A stretch of DNA of 64,000 nt from Dyadobacter sp. 50-39 (lineage in GTDB: Bacteria > Bacteroidota > Bacteroidia > Cytophagales > Spirosomataceae). Below are positions 25,186 to 33,088 of this stretch, piece by piece. Position numbers and translations under genes: made by a program. The stretch covers positions 62,001 to 126,000 of the forward strand of contig MKSR01000018.1 in the NCBI GenBank assembly GCA_001898145.1. The letters are read 5' to 3'. A model generated the notes under the pieces. The model ran no database searches, had not been told where the DNA came from, and saw only the letters and a program-made list of their open reading frames with translations. Positions within the stretch are counted from its first letter, which is position 1, and each line of letters opens with the position of its first letter.

Positions 25186-26949
25186 ATGTATCAGGGAATT
25201 ATCCGGCATTTTAAATTACTGTTTCTAACACTGGTATCCTCGGCTTACGTACACGCGCAAAGTTCATTCATTCCGCTTAACGACGACTACTATCATCTCA
25301 TTGATCGTCTGGAAATCAAAAGAGGCAAATTTTCGGAAGGTTTTCACTACAATGCCAAGCCCTTTGAACGCAAAGCGGTGGTTGCACTGACCGACTCGAT
25401 ATTAAAAGAAGGGACCGTAGACCTCACCGAACGCGACTGGGAAACGATCGATTACCTGCGGGAAGACAGCTGGGAATGGACGAAAGGCATGGTCTCGACG
25501 GATTCTGCCAAATACAATAAGCTGGCACGGCTCGGATGGTTCAAATCACCGTCACCGGGGCAGAAACGCAAGTTTTTCCACCACGCCCCCGATTTGTACA
25601 GCATTCACAACAAGGATTTCGACCTGCATTTCAATTTTACTACCACCAACTTCCTCGGAAAAGACAACAGCTACGACACCACGTCGCACCAGACGCTCTG
25701 GTTTACCGGTCGTGGCGTGGAGATCAGGGGGATGATCAACGAGAAACTGGGTTTTTATACATTCGTCTCCGACAACCAGGGCCGTTTTCCGCGCTATGTG
25801 AATGAATTTGCCCCCAAATACAGCTTCCCGGGCGAGGGCCTGGCGAAAGTGACGCGTAACCATGGTACCGATTTCCTTTCGGCCCGCGGATATATCACAT
25901 TCCGGCCGCTGAAAGCCATCAATGTCAAATTCGGCCACGACTATAATACATTCGGCAGCGGGTACCGGTCGCTGATCCTCTCGGACAACAGCAGCCCGTA
26001 TCTCTTTTTGCGGCTCGACACCCAGCTCGGACGGTTCCATTATACTAACCTTTGGACGAGCATGATCGAGAGCGGTGAAGACGCGTTTTCGGAGTTGCTG
26101 AGAAAAAAGAAATTTGCCGCTATCCACCATTTGAGTGTAAACCTGACGGACAAAATCAATTTCGGGGTATTTGAGGCGGAAATCTTCAACCGCGATTCCC
26201 TCGGCGGTGGTTACGATCTCAACTATTTGAACCCCATTATCTTCTACCGTTACGTAGAATCCTACATCGGCAGCCAGGACAATGCATTGCTCGGCTTCGA
26301 TTTTCGCTGGCTGGTAGGTAAAACGGCCTCCATTTACAGCCAGTTTGTGCTCGACGAGTTTCTGACCAGATACCTGTTCAACGGCAGCGGTTCCTGGACC
26401 AACAAATACAGCTTCCAGCTCGGCGCGAAATATGTGGATGCATTTGGCATACCAAACCTGGATCTGCAGGCGGAATACAACCTCGTGCGCCCCTACACCT
26501 ACTCGCACAAGGATGGAGGGCGAAACTATATGCATTACGGGCAGGCGCTCGCACACCCGTTGGGCGCAAACTTCCGCGAGTACCTAGGCATTGTACGCTA
26601 CAAGGCTAGCTCGCGGCTCTCCATTTACGGCACCGTAATGTCGGCCATGCAGGGTAAAGATCCCAGCACCGGCCCTTATATTAACTATGGAGGTGATATT
26701 TCGAAGAGCTACGAAACGCGGCGCCCCGGGGACGAGGGTAACCTGAACCAAAAAATCGGTCAGGGCATTAAAGCGACGACCTTATTTACGGATTTGCGCT
26801 TGTCTTACTCGCTGGCACACAATTTGTTCCTCGACGGCCGCTACCTGATGCGGAAGGTGACTTCACAGGACGCGAAAGTAGCCACCAACTCCAACATTTT
26901 TTCGATTGCCATCCGCTACAATATGGCGTACCGGCAGCAAACCTACTGA
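25186..26949 (+). CDS. Outer-membrane beta-barrel protein, Wzi (capsule assembly)-like
   Basis: 587 residues from ATG 25186 (the frame also offers TTG at 25177). A signal peptide (LLFLTLVSSAYVHAQ) precedes a protein rich in alternating beta strands with aromatic belts, e.g. LDLHFNFTTTNFLGK and INVKFGHDYNTFGSGYRSLI, ending in a strand-like IFSIAIRYNMAYRQQTY. The pattern resembles the Wzi barrel, which anchors capsule at the cell surface, but the match is judged by eye and moderate. It is followed 17 nt later by nadC, an unrelated function, so co-transcription is probable but not informative. Confidence 0.68.
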   Translation: MYQGIIRHFKLLFLTLVSSAYVHAQSSFIPLNDDYYHLIDRLEIKRGKFSEGFHYNAKPFERKAVVALTDSILKEGTVDLTERDWETIDYLREDSWEWTKGMVSTDSAKYNKLARLGWFKSPSPGQKRKFFHHAPDLYSIHNKDFDLHFNFTTTNFLGKDNSYDTTSHQTLWFTGRGVEIRGMINEKLGFYTFVSDNQGRFPRYVNEFAPKYSFPGEGLAKVTRNHGTDFLSARGYITFRPLKAINVKFGHDYNTFGSGYRSLILSDNSSPYLFLRLDTQLGRFHYTNLWTSMIESGEDAFSELLRKKKFAAIHHLSVNLTDKINFGVFEAEIFNRDSLGGGYDLNYLNPIIFYRYVESYIGSQDNALLGFDFRWLVGKTASIYSQFVLDEFLTRYLFNGSGSWTNKYSFQLGAKYVDAFGIPNLDLQAEYNLVRPYTYSHKDGGRNYMHYGQALAHPLGANFREYLGIVRYKASSRLSIYGTVMSAMQGKDPSTGPYINYGGDISKSYETRRPGDEGNLNQKIGQGIKATTLFTDLRLSYSLAHNLFLDGRYLMRKVTSQDAKVATNSNIFSIAIRYNMAYRQQTY

Positions 26950-26966
26950 TTTTAATTTCAATCCAA

Positions 26967-27830
26967 ATGGAAACTGACCCCCACGAACTCCGGAATCTTC
27001 TCAGGCTTGCTTTGCTGGAAGATATTGGTGACGGAGACCATTCATCCCTGTCCAGTGTTCCCGAGCACGCCACGAAGCGCGCGAAGTTGCTGGTGAAGCA
27101 AAATGGCGTGCTTGCGGGGGTGGAAGTGGCGCAGATTATCTTCGATGAAACCGCAAAATATTACGGTTACCCCCTTCCGAAAATTGATGTGTTACTTTTT
27201 GACGGTTCCGTCGTATCAACAGGAGACATTGTTTTTACGGTAGAAGGAAACGCACGTCTGATCCTGAAAGCCGAGCGGCTGGTGCTGAATACGATGCAGC
27301 GGATGAGCGGCATTGCCACCTACGCACGGCAAATGTCGGACCTGATCAAGGATTTGCCCGTAAAACTGCTCGATACCCGCAAAACGACACCGAATTTCAG
27401 GCTGTTTGAGAAAATGGCGGTGAAAATCGGCGGTGCGGTAAACCACCGGATGGGCCTTTACGACATGATCATGTTGAAAGACAACCATGTGGACTACGCC
27501 GGGGGCATTGAAGCGGCTATTACCGGGGCTAACAAATATTTAAAAGAGACCGGCCGCAAGCTGAAAATCGAGATCGAAACGCGGAACCTGGCCGAGGTGG
27601 ACGAAGTGCTGCGCGTCGGCAACGTGGATATCATCATGCTGGATAACTTCCCGCTGGATGACCTTCGCGAGGCGGTGAAGCGGATCGGCGGGCGGTACGA
27701 GACCGAAGCTTCGGGGAATATTACTGAAAAAACATTACGCGCAGTAGCGGAGACCGGAGTGGATGGGATATCCAGCGGTGCACTCACGCACCAGGCGCGA
27801 AGTCTGGATTTAAGTCTGAAAGCCTTCTAA
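26967..27830 (+). CDS. nadC: Nicotinate-nucleotide diphosphorylase (carboxylating)
   Basis: 287 residues. It converts quinolinate and PRPP to nicotinate mononucleotide, CO2 and PPi in de novo NAD synthesis. Motifs: EDIGDGDHSS, LNTMQRMSGIATYA, DTRKTTPNFRLFEKMAVKIG, GGAVNHRMGLYDMIMLKDNH, IEIETRNLAEV, DIIMLDNF, and ETEASGNIT. All positions that contact quinolinate and PRPP in the family appear present. nadA and nadB are not adjacent. A perfect 14-bp inverted repeat begins 13 nt after the stop. Confidence 0.96.
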   Translation: METDPHELRNLLRLALLEDIGDGDHSSLSSVPEHATKRAKLLVKQNGVLAGVEVAQIIFDETAKYYGYPLPKIDVLLFDGSVVSTGDIVFTVEGNARLILKAERLVLNTMQRMSGIATYARQMSDLIKDLPVKLLDTRKTTPNFRLFEKMAVKIGGAVNHRMGLYDMIMLKDNHVDYAGGIEAAITGANKYLKETGRKLKIEIETRNLAEVDEVLRVGNVDIIMLDNFPLDDLREAVKRIGGRYETEASGNITEKTLRAVAETGVDGISSGALTHQARSLDLSLKAF

Positions 27831-27843
27831 CCTTTTCATTCAT

Positions 27844-27890
27844 ATCAAAAGCGTATGCTGAGATCGATGGAAACCACATACGCTTTTGAT
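27844..27890 (+). promoter_or_regulatory. 14-bp inverted repeat around the next start codon
   Basis: ATCAAAAGCGTATG (27844-27857) and CATACGCTTTTGAT (27877-27890) are perfect complements with a 19-nt loop. The first candidate ATG of the next gene (27855) lies in the left arm and the second (27867) lies in the loop. No T run follows, so it is a poor intrinsic terminator; it could hide or present the start codon. Confidence 0.65.
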
Positions 27891-29987
27891 CTTCAAGGAT
27901 TTCCTGTCGGATATATCCTGCGGGTAACCCTGTTACTCTGCATAGGCACAGCTCCGCTCACTTCCGCCCAGGTACTCTCCGGGATAGAACCTCCCCGACC
28001 GGAAATCGACATCAGCCAATACATTGCGGCGCTTTTCCCTATCCCGCCCGACGATTCCGAAGAACTCTACGAGACACTTTTGCAGCTCTACGCCAGTCCG
28101 CTGGACCTCAATACCGCCACCCCTGACGACCTTGCCGCTACCTTCATTTTAAGCGGGCAGCAACTTCGCGCATTCTTTGAATACCGCGCGAAGGCGGGTG
28201 CATTGCTTTCCCTTTATGAATTGCAGGCTATTCCGGAGCTGGATATTTACACCATCAGGAGGCTGCTGCCTTTTGTAACCGTCGGCACTCAAATAGCTTC
28301 CATCCGGGATGCATTGAAAAACCCCGGACAGCATTTCCTGATGGTGCGCTCGGGAAAACTGCTGGAACGGCAAAAAGGTTTTGCAGCGCCGGATTCGAAT
28401 TCTTCTTCCACTACCCGTTACCAGGGAGCGCCGCTCAACGCCTACCTCCGTTACCGCAATGCCCGGAGCGGTGCATATAGTTTTGGCATTACATTGGAAA
28501 AAGACGCAGGCGAAGCAATTTGGCAATGGAATGCACGCAGGCAGATTTTCGGCATTGACTACTCCTCCTTTCATGCGCAGATCCTGCACCGGGGCAGGCT
28601 TAAAAACCTAATCCTGGGCGATTTTCAAATGCAGGCCGGACAAGGGATGGTCACCGGCGCAGGATTTTCGCTGGGCAAAGGCTCCGAAGTGATTCGAACC
28701 GTTTACCGAAGCACGACCGGCCTGAAACCCTACACATCCGCCACGGAAGCTAACTTTTTCCGTGGCATTGCTGCTACGTGGGGCGTTAGTAGCAGCACCG
28801 ACCTGACCCTTTTCATATCCAAAACGAGACGCGATGCCACGCAGGAGCCGGACAGCCTTCATTCGACGGTTACCACCTCCCTTCCCATTATCGGCTACCA
28901 CCGTACGCCTTCGGAAATAGAAAAACATCATATACTTCGCGAGGAGAATGCGGGCCTGCATTTCATACACCGATTACCTTCGCAAAAGGGCCAGATCGGG
29001 CTGACGGCGCTGTACACAGGATATGGGTCATTTATCCGTAAGCGCGATCTGCCTTACAACCGGTATGAATTTTCAGGTAAACAAAACCTGGTAGCAGGCC
29101 TGCACGGCGACTACCATTGGCAAAACACGCATTTTTTTGCAGAAACCGCCATATCCAAAAGCGGTGGGACCGGTGCCATCGGCGGCCTGATCGCCGGCAT
29201 CGGCAAGAACCTTGACGTTTCGCTCATGGTCCGGCATTATGCCCGCCACTTTCACACATTCTATGGCAATTCCATCAGCGAAGCCACGCGGCCAATCAAT
29301 GAACGCGGTGCATATGCCGGCATTCGCTGGTCGCCCGCACGCAAATGGCAATGCAGCGCCTATTTCGACTATTTCCGATTCCCGTGGCTGAAATATCAGG
29401 TAAATAAGCCATCCAGTGGCTTCGACTATTTCCTGCATTTGCTCTGGAAACCTTCGAGGCGGCTGAATGCCTATCTCCTATACCACGAAAAGCATAAGCA
29501 GGCCAATGACCCATCGGCTGAGAACGGCGATCCTGCGTTGATCCGATCCGTTAAGCGTACCACCATGCTCAACATCGACTTGGAGATCCCGCTCAAATGC
29601 GCATTCCGAACGCGGCTTCAATATGGCGGATTGAAAAACGCGCATTCCAAAGGTTCGAATGGCTTCACAGTCGTGCAGGACGTGACCTGCCATTTATCCA
29701 GACTGGAAATCAGCGGGCGTATGGCTTTTTTTAAAACGGATGACTACGACAGCCGGCAATACGTCTACGAGAAGGATATGCTGTATGCATTCTCGATCCC
29801 GGCCTATTATAACACCGGCACCAGACATTATCTGATGCTGCGCTATGCCATTACCAAACAGCTTAAAATATGGCTGCGATGGTCGCAAACGCGGTATTCC
29901 GATTTGGAAAAGATCAGCTCGGGACTCAACGAAATCAATGGAAACAAGAGGAGCGAGGCAAAGTTCCAGGTGATGTATCAGTTTTGA
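27855..29987 (+). CDS. Secreted helix-hairpin-helix/beta-barrel protein
   Basis: 710 residues from ATG 27855, or 706 from ATG 27867; the hairpin argues for the second. After a hydrophobic segment with a signal-like end (LLLCIGTAPLTSAQ) comes an acidic linker and, at about residues 75-140, a ComEA-like helix-hairpin-helix region (LDLNTATPDDLAATF..., LYELQAIPELDIYTIRRLLP). The remaining ~550 residues are beta-strand rich with aromatic ends, like an outer-membrane barrel, finishing SEAKFQVMYQF with the typical terminal Phe. HhH motifs usually bind DNA, which makes an outer-membrane DNA-handling role conceivable. recQ follows after 31 nt. Confidence 0.75.
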   Translation: MLRSMETTYAFDLQGFPVGYILRVTLLLCIGTAPLTSAQVLSGIEPPRPEIDISQYIAALFPIPPDDSEELYETLLQLYASPLDLNTATPDDLAATFILSGQQLRAFFEYRAKAGALLSLYELQAIPELDIYTIRRLLPFVTVGTQIASIRDALKNPGQHFLMVRSGKLLERQKGFAAPDSNSSSTTRYQGAPLNAYLRYRNARSGAYSFGITLEKDAGEAIWQWNARRQIFGIDYSSFHAQILHRGRLKNLILGDFQMQAGQGMVTGAGFSLGKGSEVIRTVYRSTTGLKPYTSATEANFFRGIAATWGVSSSTDLTLFISKTRRDATQEPDSLHSTVTTSLPIIGYHRTPSEIEKHHILREENAGLHFIHRLPSQKGQIGLTALYTGYGSFIRKRDLPYNRYEFSGKQNLVAGLHGDYHWQNTHFFAETAISKSGGTGAIGGLIAGIGKNLDVSLMVRHYARHFHTFYGNSISEATRPINERGAYAGIRWSPARKWQCSAYFDYFRFPWLKYQVNKPSSGFDYFLHLLWKPSRRLNAYLLYHEKHKQANDPSAENGDPALIRSVKRTTMLNIDLEIPLKCAFRTRLQYGGLKNAHSKGSNGFTVVQDVTCHLSRLEISGRMAFFKTDDYDSRQYVYEKDMLYAFSIPAYYNTGTRHYLMLRYAITKQLKIWLRWSQTRYSDLEKISSGLNEINGNKRSEAKFQVMYQF

Positions 29988-30018
29988 AAGCCTATTTTTG
30001 CACATTAATCAGTAAACC

Positions 30019-32172
30019 ATGCCCATTAACAAGCTTGAAGCATTAAAGAAATATTTCGGGTACGATTCCTTTCGCCCGCAGCAATCCGAAATCATAGACA
30101 CCGTCATGGCCAACCGCGATTGCATGGTGCTTATGCCCACCGGCGGCGGTAAATCAGTATGTTTCCAGATCCCGGCCGTGCTGCGCGATGGACTCACCGT
30201 CGTGATCTCCCCGCTGATCGCCCTCATGAAAGACCAGGTGGAAGCGTTGCGAGGCAACGGCATTACGGCAGCCTTCCTCAACTCCACCATTTCCGGCGCA
30301 GAGCAGGATCAGATTATGTGGCAAATCAAGCTGGGCGAGTTGAAGTTGCTATATATAGCGCCTGAGCGACTGTTTGCCGGAAACACGTTCGATTTACTGC
30401 GTGAATGGAATGTTAGCCTGTTCGCCATCGACGAATCACACTGTATTTCATCCTGGGGCCACGATTTCCGGCCGGAATACCGCCAGCTGAACCTGCTGAA
30501 ACTCCGCTTCCCAGATGTGCCAATCGTAGCGCTCACCGCTACCGCCGATCGCGTGACGCGCCGTGATATTTTGAAGCAGCTCAATATCGAACATGCTGAA
30601 ACATTCATTTCCAGCTTCGACAGGCCAAATCTGAGCCTCAATGTCCTTCCCGGGCGGAAGCGCATCGAGCAAATCCAGCGTTTCATCCATCGCCACGAAG
30701 GCCAGCCGGGCATTATCTACTGCCTCAGCCGGAAAGGCACCGAAACCGTAGCAGCCAGCCTGCAAAAAGCCGGGTTCCGCGTCGCATACTACCACGCGGG
30801 CATGACGGGCGACAAGCGCTCGCAGGCGCAGGAGAATTTTTTGAGGGACGACATTCAAATCATCGTCGCTACGATCGCATTCGGTATGGGGATCGACAAA
30901 TCGAACGTCCGATGGGTGATCCATTATAATCTCCCCTCGAATGTGGAGAGTTTCTACCAGGAAATCGGGCGGGCCGGTCGCGATGGCGCCAGTGCGGATA
31001 CCGTGCTTTTTTACAGCTACCTCGACATTATCACCCGGCAGGATATGATCAACAACTCCGACCAGTCGGCCGAGCAGAAAGAGTTGCTGCATGCCAAACT
31101 GAACCGGATGAAGCAATATGCCGAGGCCGACATTTGCCGGAGGCGAATTCTGCTGAGCTATTTCAACGAGCCTGTCGACCACGATTGCGGCAACTGCGAT
31201 GTATGCCGCAATCCGCGCACCCGCTTCGATGCTACCATCATCGCTCAAAAAGCACTCTCCGGCATTGCGCGTACCGAGCAAAAGGTGGCTATGGGTATGC
31301 TGATCGACATTCTCCGCGGCAGTCGTAACCGTAATATCCTGCAACACGGCTACGAAAGGCTTCCTACTTTTGGCGTCGGGCATGAGCTGAGGGGTGACGA
31401 ATGGTCGGAATACCTGAGCCAGATGCTGAATTCCGGGGTCATGGATATTGCTTACGATGAGGCCCATTCGTTCAAGCTGAACCCGGTAAGCTGGCAGGTT
31501 TTGAAAGGGGAACGGCAAATTGAGCTGGTCAAATTCATCCCGCTCAGCGAACGCAAAGCGAAAGAGGAAGAGCTGGCACCCAAAGAAAAGCCCAAACAGG
31601 AAATCATCCGCGATGCCCTGTTCGAGCGCCTCCGTCAGCTGCGGAAACAACTGGCCGACACCCTGGGTGTACCGCCGTACGTGGTTTTCAGCGACGCCAG
31701 CCTTTCTGAAATGGCCCAGAAAAAGCCGATTTCCGAGGCACAAATGAAGGCCGTGTCGGGTGTCGGGGCCGAAAAATTCCGCCGCTACGGAGAAGCATTC
31801 ATTAACGAAATCCTCGATTTTGCACGCGAAAACAACGCGCCGGGCACGCGTATCGTGAAAGGAATGACATTCGTAGAAACCTTCGACCTGTACAAGGAAG
31901 GTTATTCGGTCAAAGTCATTGCCGAAAAGCGGAATCTAAACCCTGTAACTATCATTTCGCATTTGGTGAAACTAAAAGAAGACGGCCACCCGGTGGACCT
32001 GAAATCACTCATCGAATCAGCGGCATATAAAACCATCATCGACGCCGCCCAGGAAATCCGCGTCGGAAAAAACGACCCGTTAAAGCCCCTCTTCGAGCTG
32101 CTGAACGAGCGATTCGACTACGGCCAAATACGGCTTGCCCTGGCGATTTGGGAAGAGGAACGGCAAAACTAG
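30019..32172 (+). CDS. recQ: ATP-dependent DNA helicase RecQ
   Basis: 717 residues. It is a 3'-5' helicase for recombination and stalled-fork repair. Walker A is MPTGGGKSVCFQIP, motif II is AIDESHCISSWGHDFR with the aromatic-rich loop, and motif VI is YQEIGRAGRDG. The RecQ zinc site is visible as CRRRILLSYF...CGNCDVC. An HRDC domain (about residues 525-605, LRKQLADTLGVPPYVVFSD) and a further helix-turn-helix-like C-terminal part follow, as in the long Bacteroidota form. TATTTTTG at 29993-30000 could be its own -7 box just upstream. Confidence 0.96.
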   Translation: MPINKLEALKKYFGYDSFRPQQSEIIDTVMANRDCMVLMPTGGGKSVCFQIPAVLRDGLTVVISPLIALMKDQVEALRGNGITAAFLNSTISGAEQDQIMWQIKLGELKLLYIAPERLFAGNTFDLLREWNVSLFAIDESHCISSWGHDFRPEYRQLNLLKLRFPDVPIVALTATADRVTRRDILKQLNIEHAETFISSFDRPNLSLNVLPGRKRIEQIQRFIHRHEGQPGIIYCLSRKGTETVAASLQKAGFRVAYYHAGMTGDKRSQAQENFLRDDIQIIVATIAFGMGIDKSNVRWVIHYNLPSNVESFYQEIGRAGRDGASADTVLFYSYLDIITRQDMINNSDQSAEQKELLHAKLNRMKQYAEADICRRRILLSYFNEPVDHDCGNCDVCRNPRTRFDATIIAQKALSGIARTEQKVAMGMLIDILRGSRNRNILQHGYERLPTFGVGHELRGDEWSEYLSQMLNSGVMDIAYDEAHSFKLNPVSWQVLKGERQIELVKFIPLSERKAKEEELAPKEKPKQEIIRDALFERLRQLRKQLADTLGVPPYVVFSDASLSEMAQKKPISEAQMKAVSGVGAEKFRRYGEAFINEILDFARENNAPGTRIVKGMTFVETFDLYKEGYSVKVIAEKRNLNPVTIISHLVKLKEDGHPVDLKSLIESAAYKTIIDAAQEIRVGKNDPLKPLFELLNERFDYGQIRLALAIWEEERQN

Positions 32173-32216
32173 CCCTACCTGCTTATATTTACGTTTTCAA
32201 ATACTTAACCAATAAT

Positions 32217-32600
32217 ATGTCAAGACAAAATATACTCTCAGGTTCCCCTTGGGAAGACAAGATGGGATATTGCCGGGCGGTTCGGATCGGAAATATCGTG
32301 GAGGTGGCCGGGACGGTTGCCATTGTGGACGGCGAAAAAGTGAAGGCGGATGACGCCTACGCGCAAACGAATAACATCATCGAGCGCATCGAGAAAGTGT
32401 TGCAGGATGCCGGCGCAAGCCTCAGCGATGTGGTACGCACAAGGATATTCACGACCGACATTACGCTCTTTGAGGACATCGCCCGTGCCCACGGCGCATA
32501 TTTTGGGGAGATTAAGCCCACCACAGGCATTTATGAGATCAGTAAACTGGTATCGGCCGACTACCTCGTGGAGATTGAATTCACCGCAATTGTACAATAA
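32217..32600 (+). CDS. RidA-family protein
   Basis: 127 residues from ATG 32217; the upstream frame to 32148 overlaps recQ and is not conserved-looking. The YjgF/YER057c/UK114 fold is shown by SGSPWEDKMGYCRAVRIGN, VEVAGTVAIVDGEKVK, NIIERIEKVLQDAGASLSDV, and VVRTRIFTTDI. RidA enzymes hydrolyse reactive enamines/imines from PLP enzymes. The C-terminal YEISKLVSADYLVEIEFTAI keeps the hydrophobic strand but the Arg usual in RidA (R-x-x-V-E) is replaced here by D-Y-L-V-E, so it belongs to a divergent subgroup and imine deaminase activity is uncertain. A strong terminator follows. Confidence 0.87.
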   Translation: MSRQNILSGSPWEDKMGYCRAVRIGNIVEVAGTVAIVDGEKVKADDAYAQTNNIIERIEKVLQDAGASLSDVVRTRIFTTDITLFEDIARAHGAYFGEIKPTTGIYEISKLVSADYLVEIEFTAIVQ

Positions 32601-32615
32601 AGTACTGAAATATTT

Positions 32616-32652
32616 AAAAAAGCCTGTTTCTCGTCAGAAACAGGCTTTTTTT
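32616..32652 (+). terminator. Intrinsic terminator after the RidA gene
   Basis: Stem AAAAAAGCCTGTTTC / GAAACAGGCTTTTTT with a 6-nt loop and a T7 end. It closes the recQ-ridA stretch. Confidence 0.9.
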
Positions 32653-32752
32653 GTCACCATTTGCAACTGTGATTCCAACCTTCTGGCGCGAAATTTGCTC
32701 TTTGTCCAAGTGTTGTCTGATTTAGAACCCTAAACAATAGGCATCTCTTGAC

Positions 32753-33049
32753 ATGAAAAATAGAACTACACTTTTAATCGCCTCTGTTTTACTTGTGTTG
32801 TGCATTGCTCAGAAAGAAGCGAGATATGGAATGGCAAAGCACGACAATGCAGAAAAATTGTACAAATCTGAACCAGTCGCTACAAAAGACGGTGGCATTT
32901 CAGCATTGCGGTACGCCGACCAACGGTTGACCGACTCGCAAACATTTGAATTCGCTTCTGCGGATTCACTCAAAACCAATGCTACCGCGCGAATGGCTAA
33001 TCAGAGACTGCTGCATATTTCGGCAAGCAACAAACTGCTAAATTACTGA
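32753..33049 (+). CDS. Small exported protein of unknown function
   Basis: 98 residues. I do not recognise it. It begins with a lysine/arginine pair and a hydrophobic segment (NRTTLLIASVLLVLCIAQ), a signal peptide or membrane anchor; the Cys does not sit in a good lipobox. The rest is polar (about residues 22-98) with no known motif. It is flanked by terminators on both sides, so it is its own transcription unit, and its stop codon lies inside the downstream hairpin. Confidence 0.62.
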   Translation: MKNRTTLLIASVLLVLCIAQKEARYGMAKHDNAEKLYKSEPVATKDGGISALRYADQRLTDSQTFEFASADSLKTNATARMANQRLLHISASNKLLNY

Positions 33050-33080
33050 ACCGACGTTCCGATTCAGTAATTTAGTTTTT
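33038..33080 (+). terminator. Terminator overlapping the end of the 98-residue gene
   Basis: Perfect 13-bp stem CTAAATTACTGAA (33038-33050) / TTCAGTAATTTAG (33063-33075), 12-nt loop, then T5. The left arm encodes the last codons and stop of the upstream gene. The symmetrical stem may also stop the convergent helicase transcript. Confidence 0.85.
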
Positions 33081-33088
33081 ACCGTAAA

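Noticed and set aside
25552-26556. 334-codon minus-strand open frame
   Set aside because: Antisense to the Wzi-like gene; no signal peptide, motif or promoter.
30448-31743. 431-codon minus-strand open frame
   Set aside because: It is fully antisense to recQ, whose motifs are complete. Long antisense frames are expected at this base composition.
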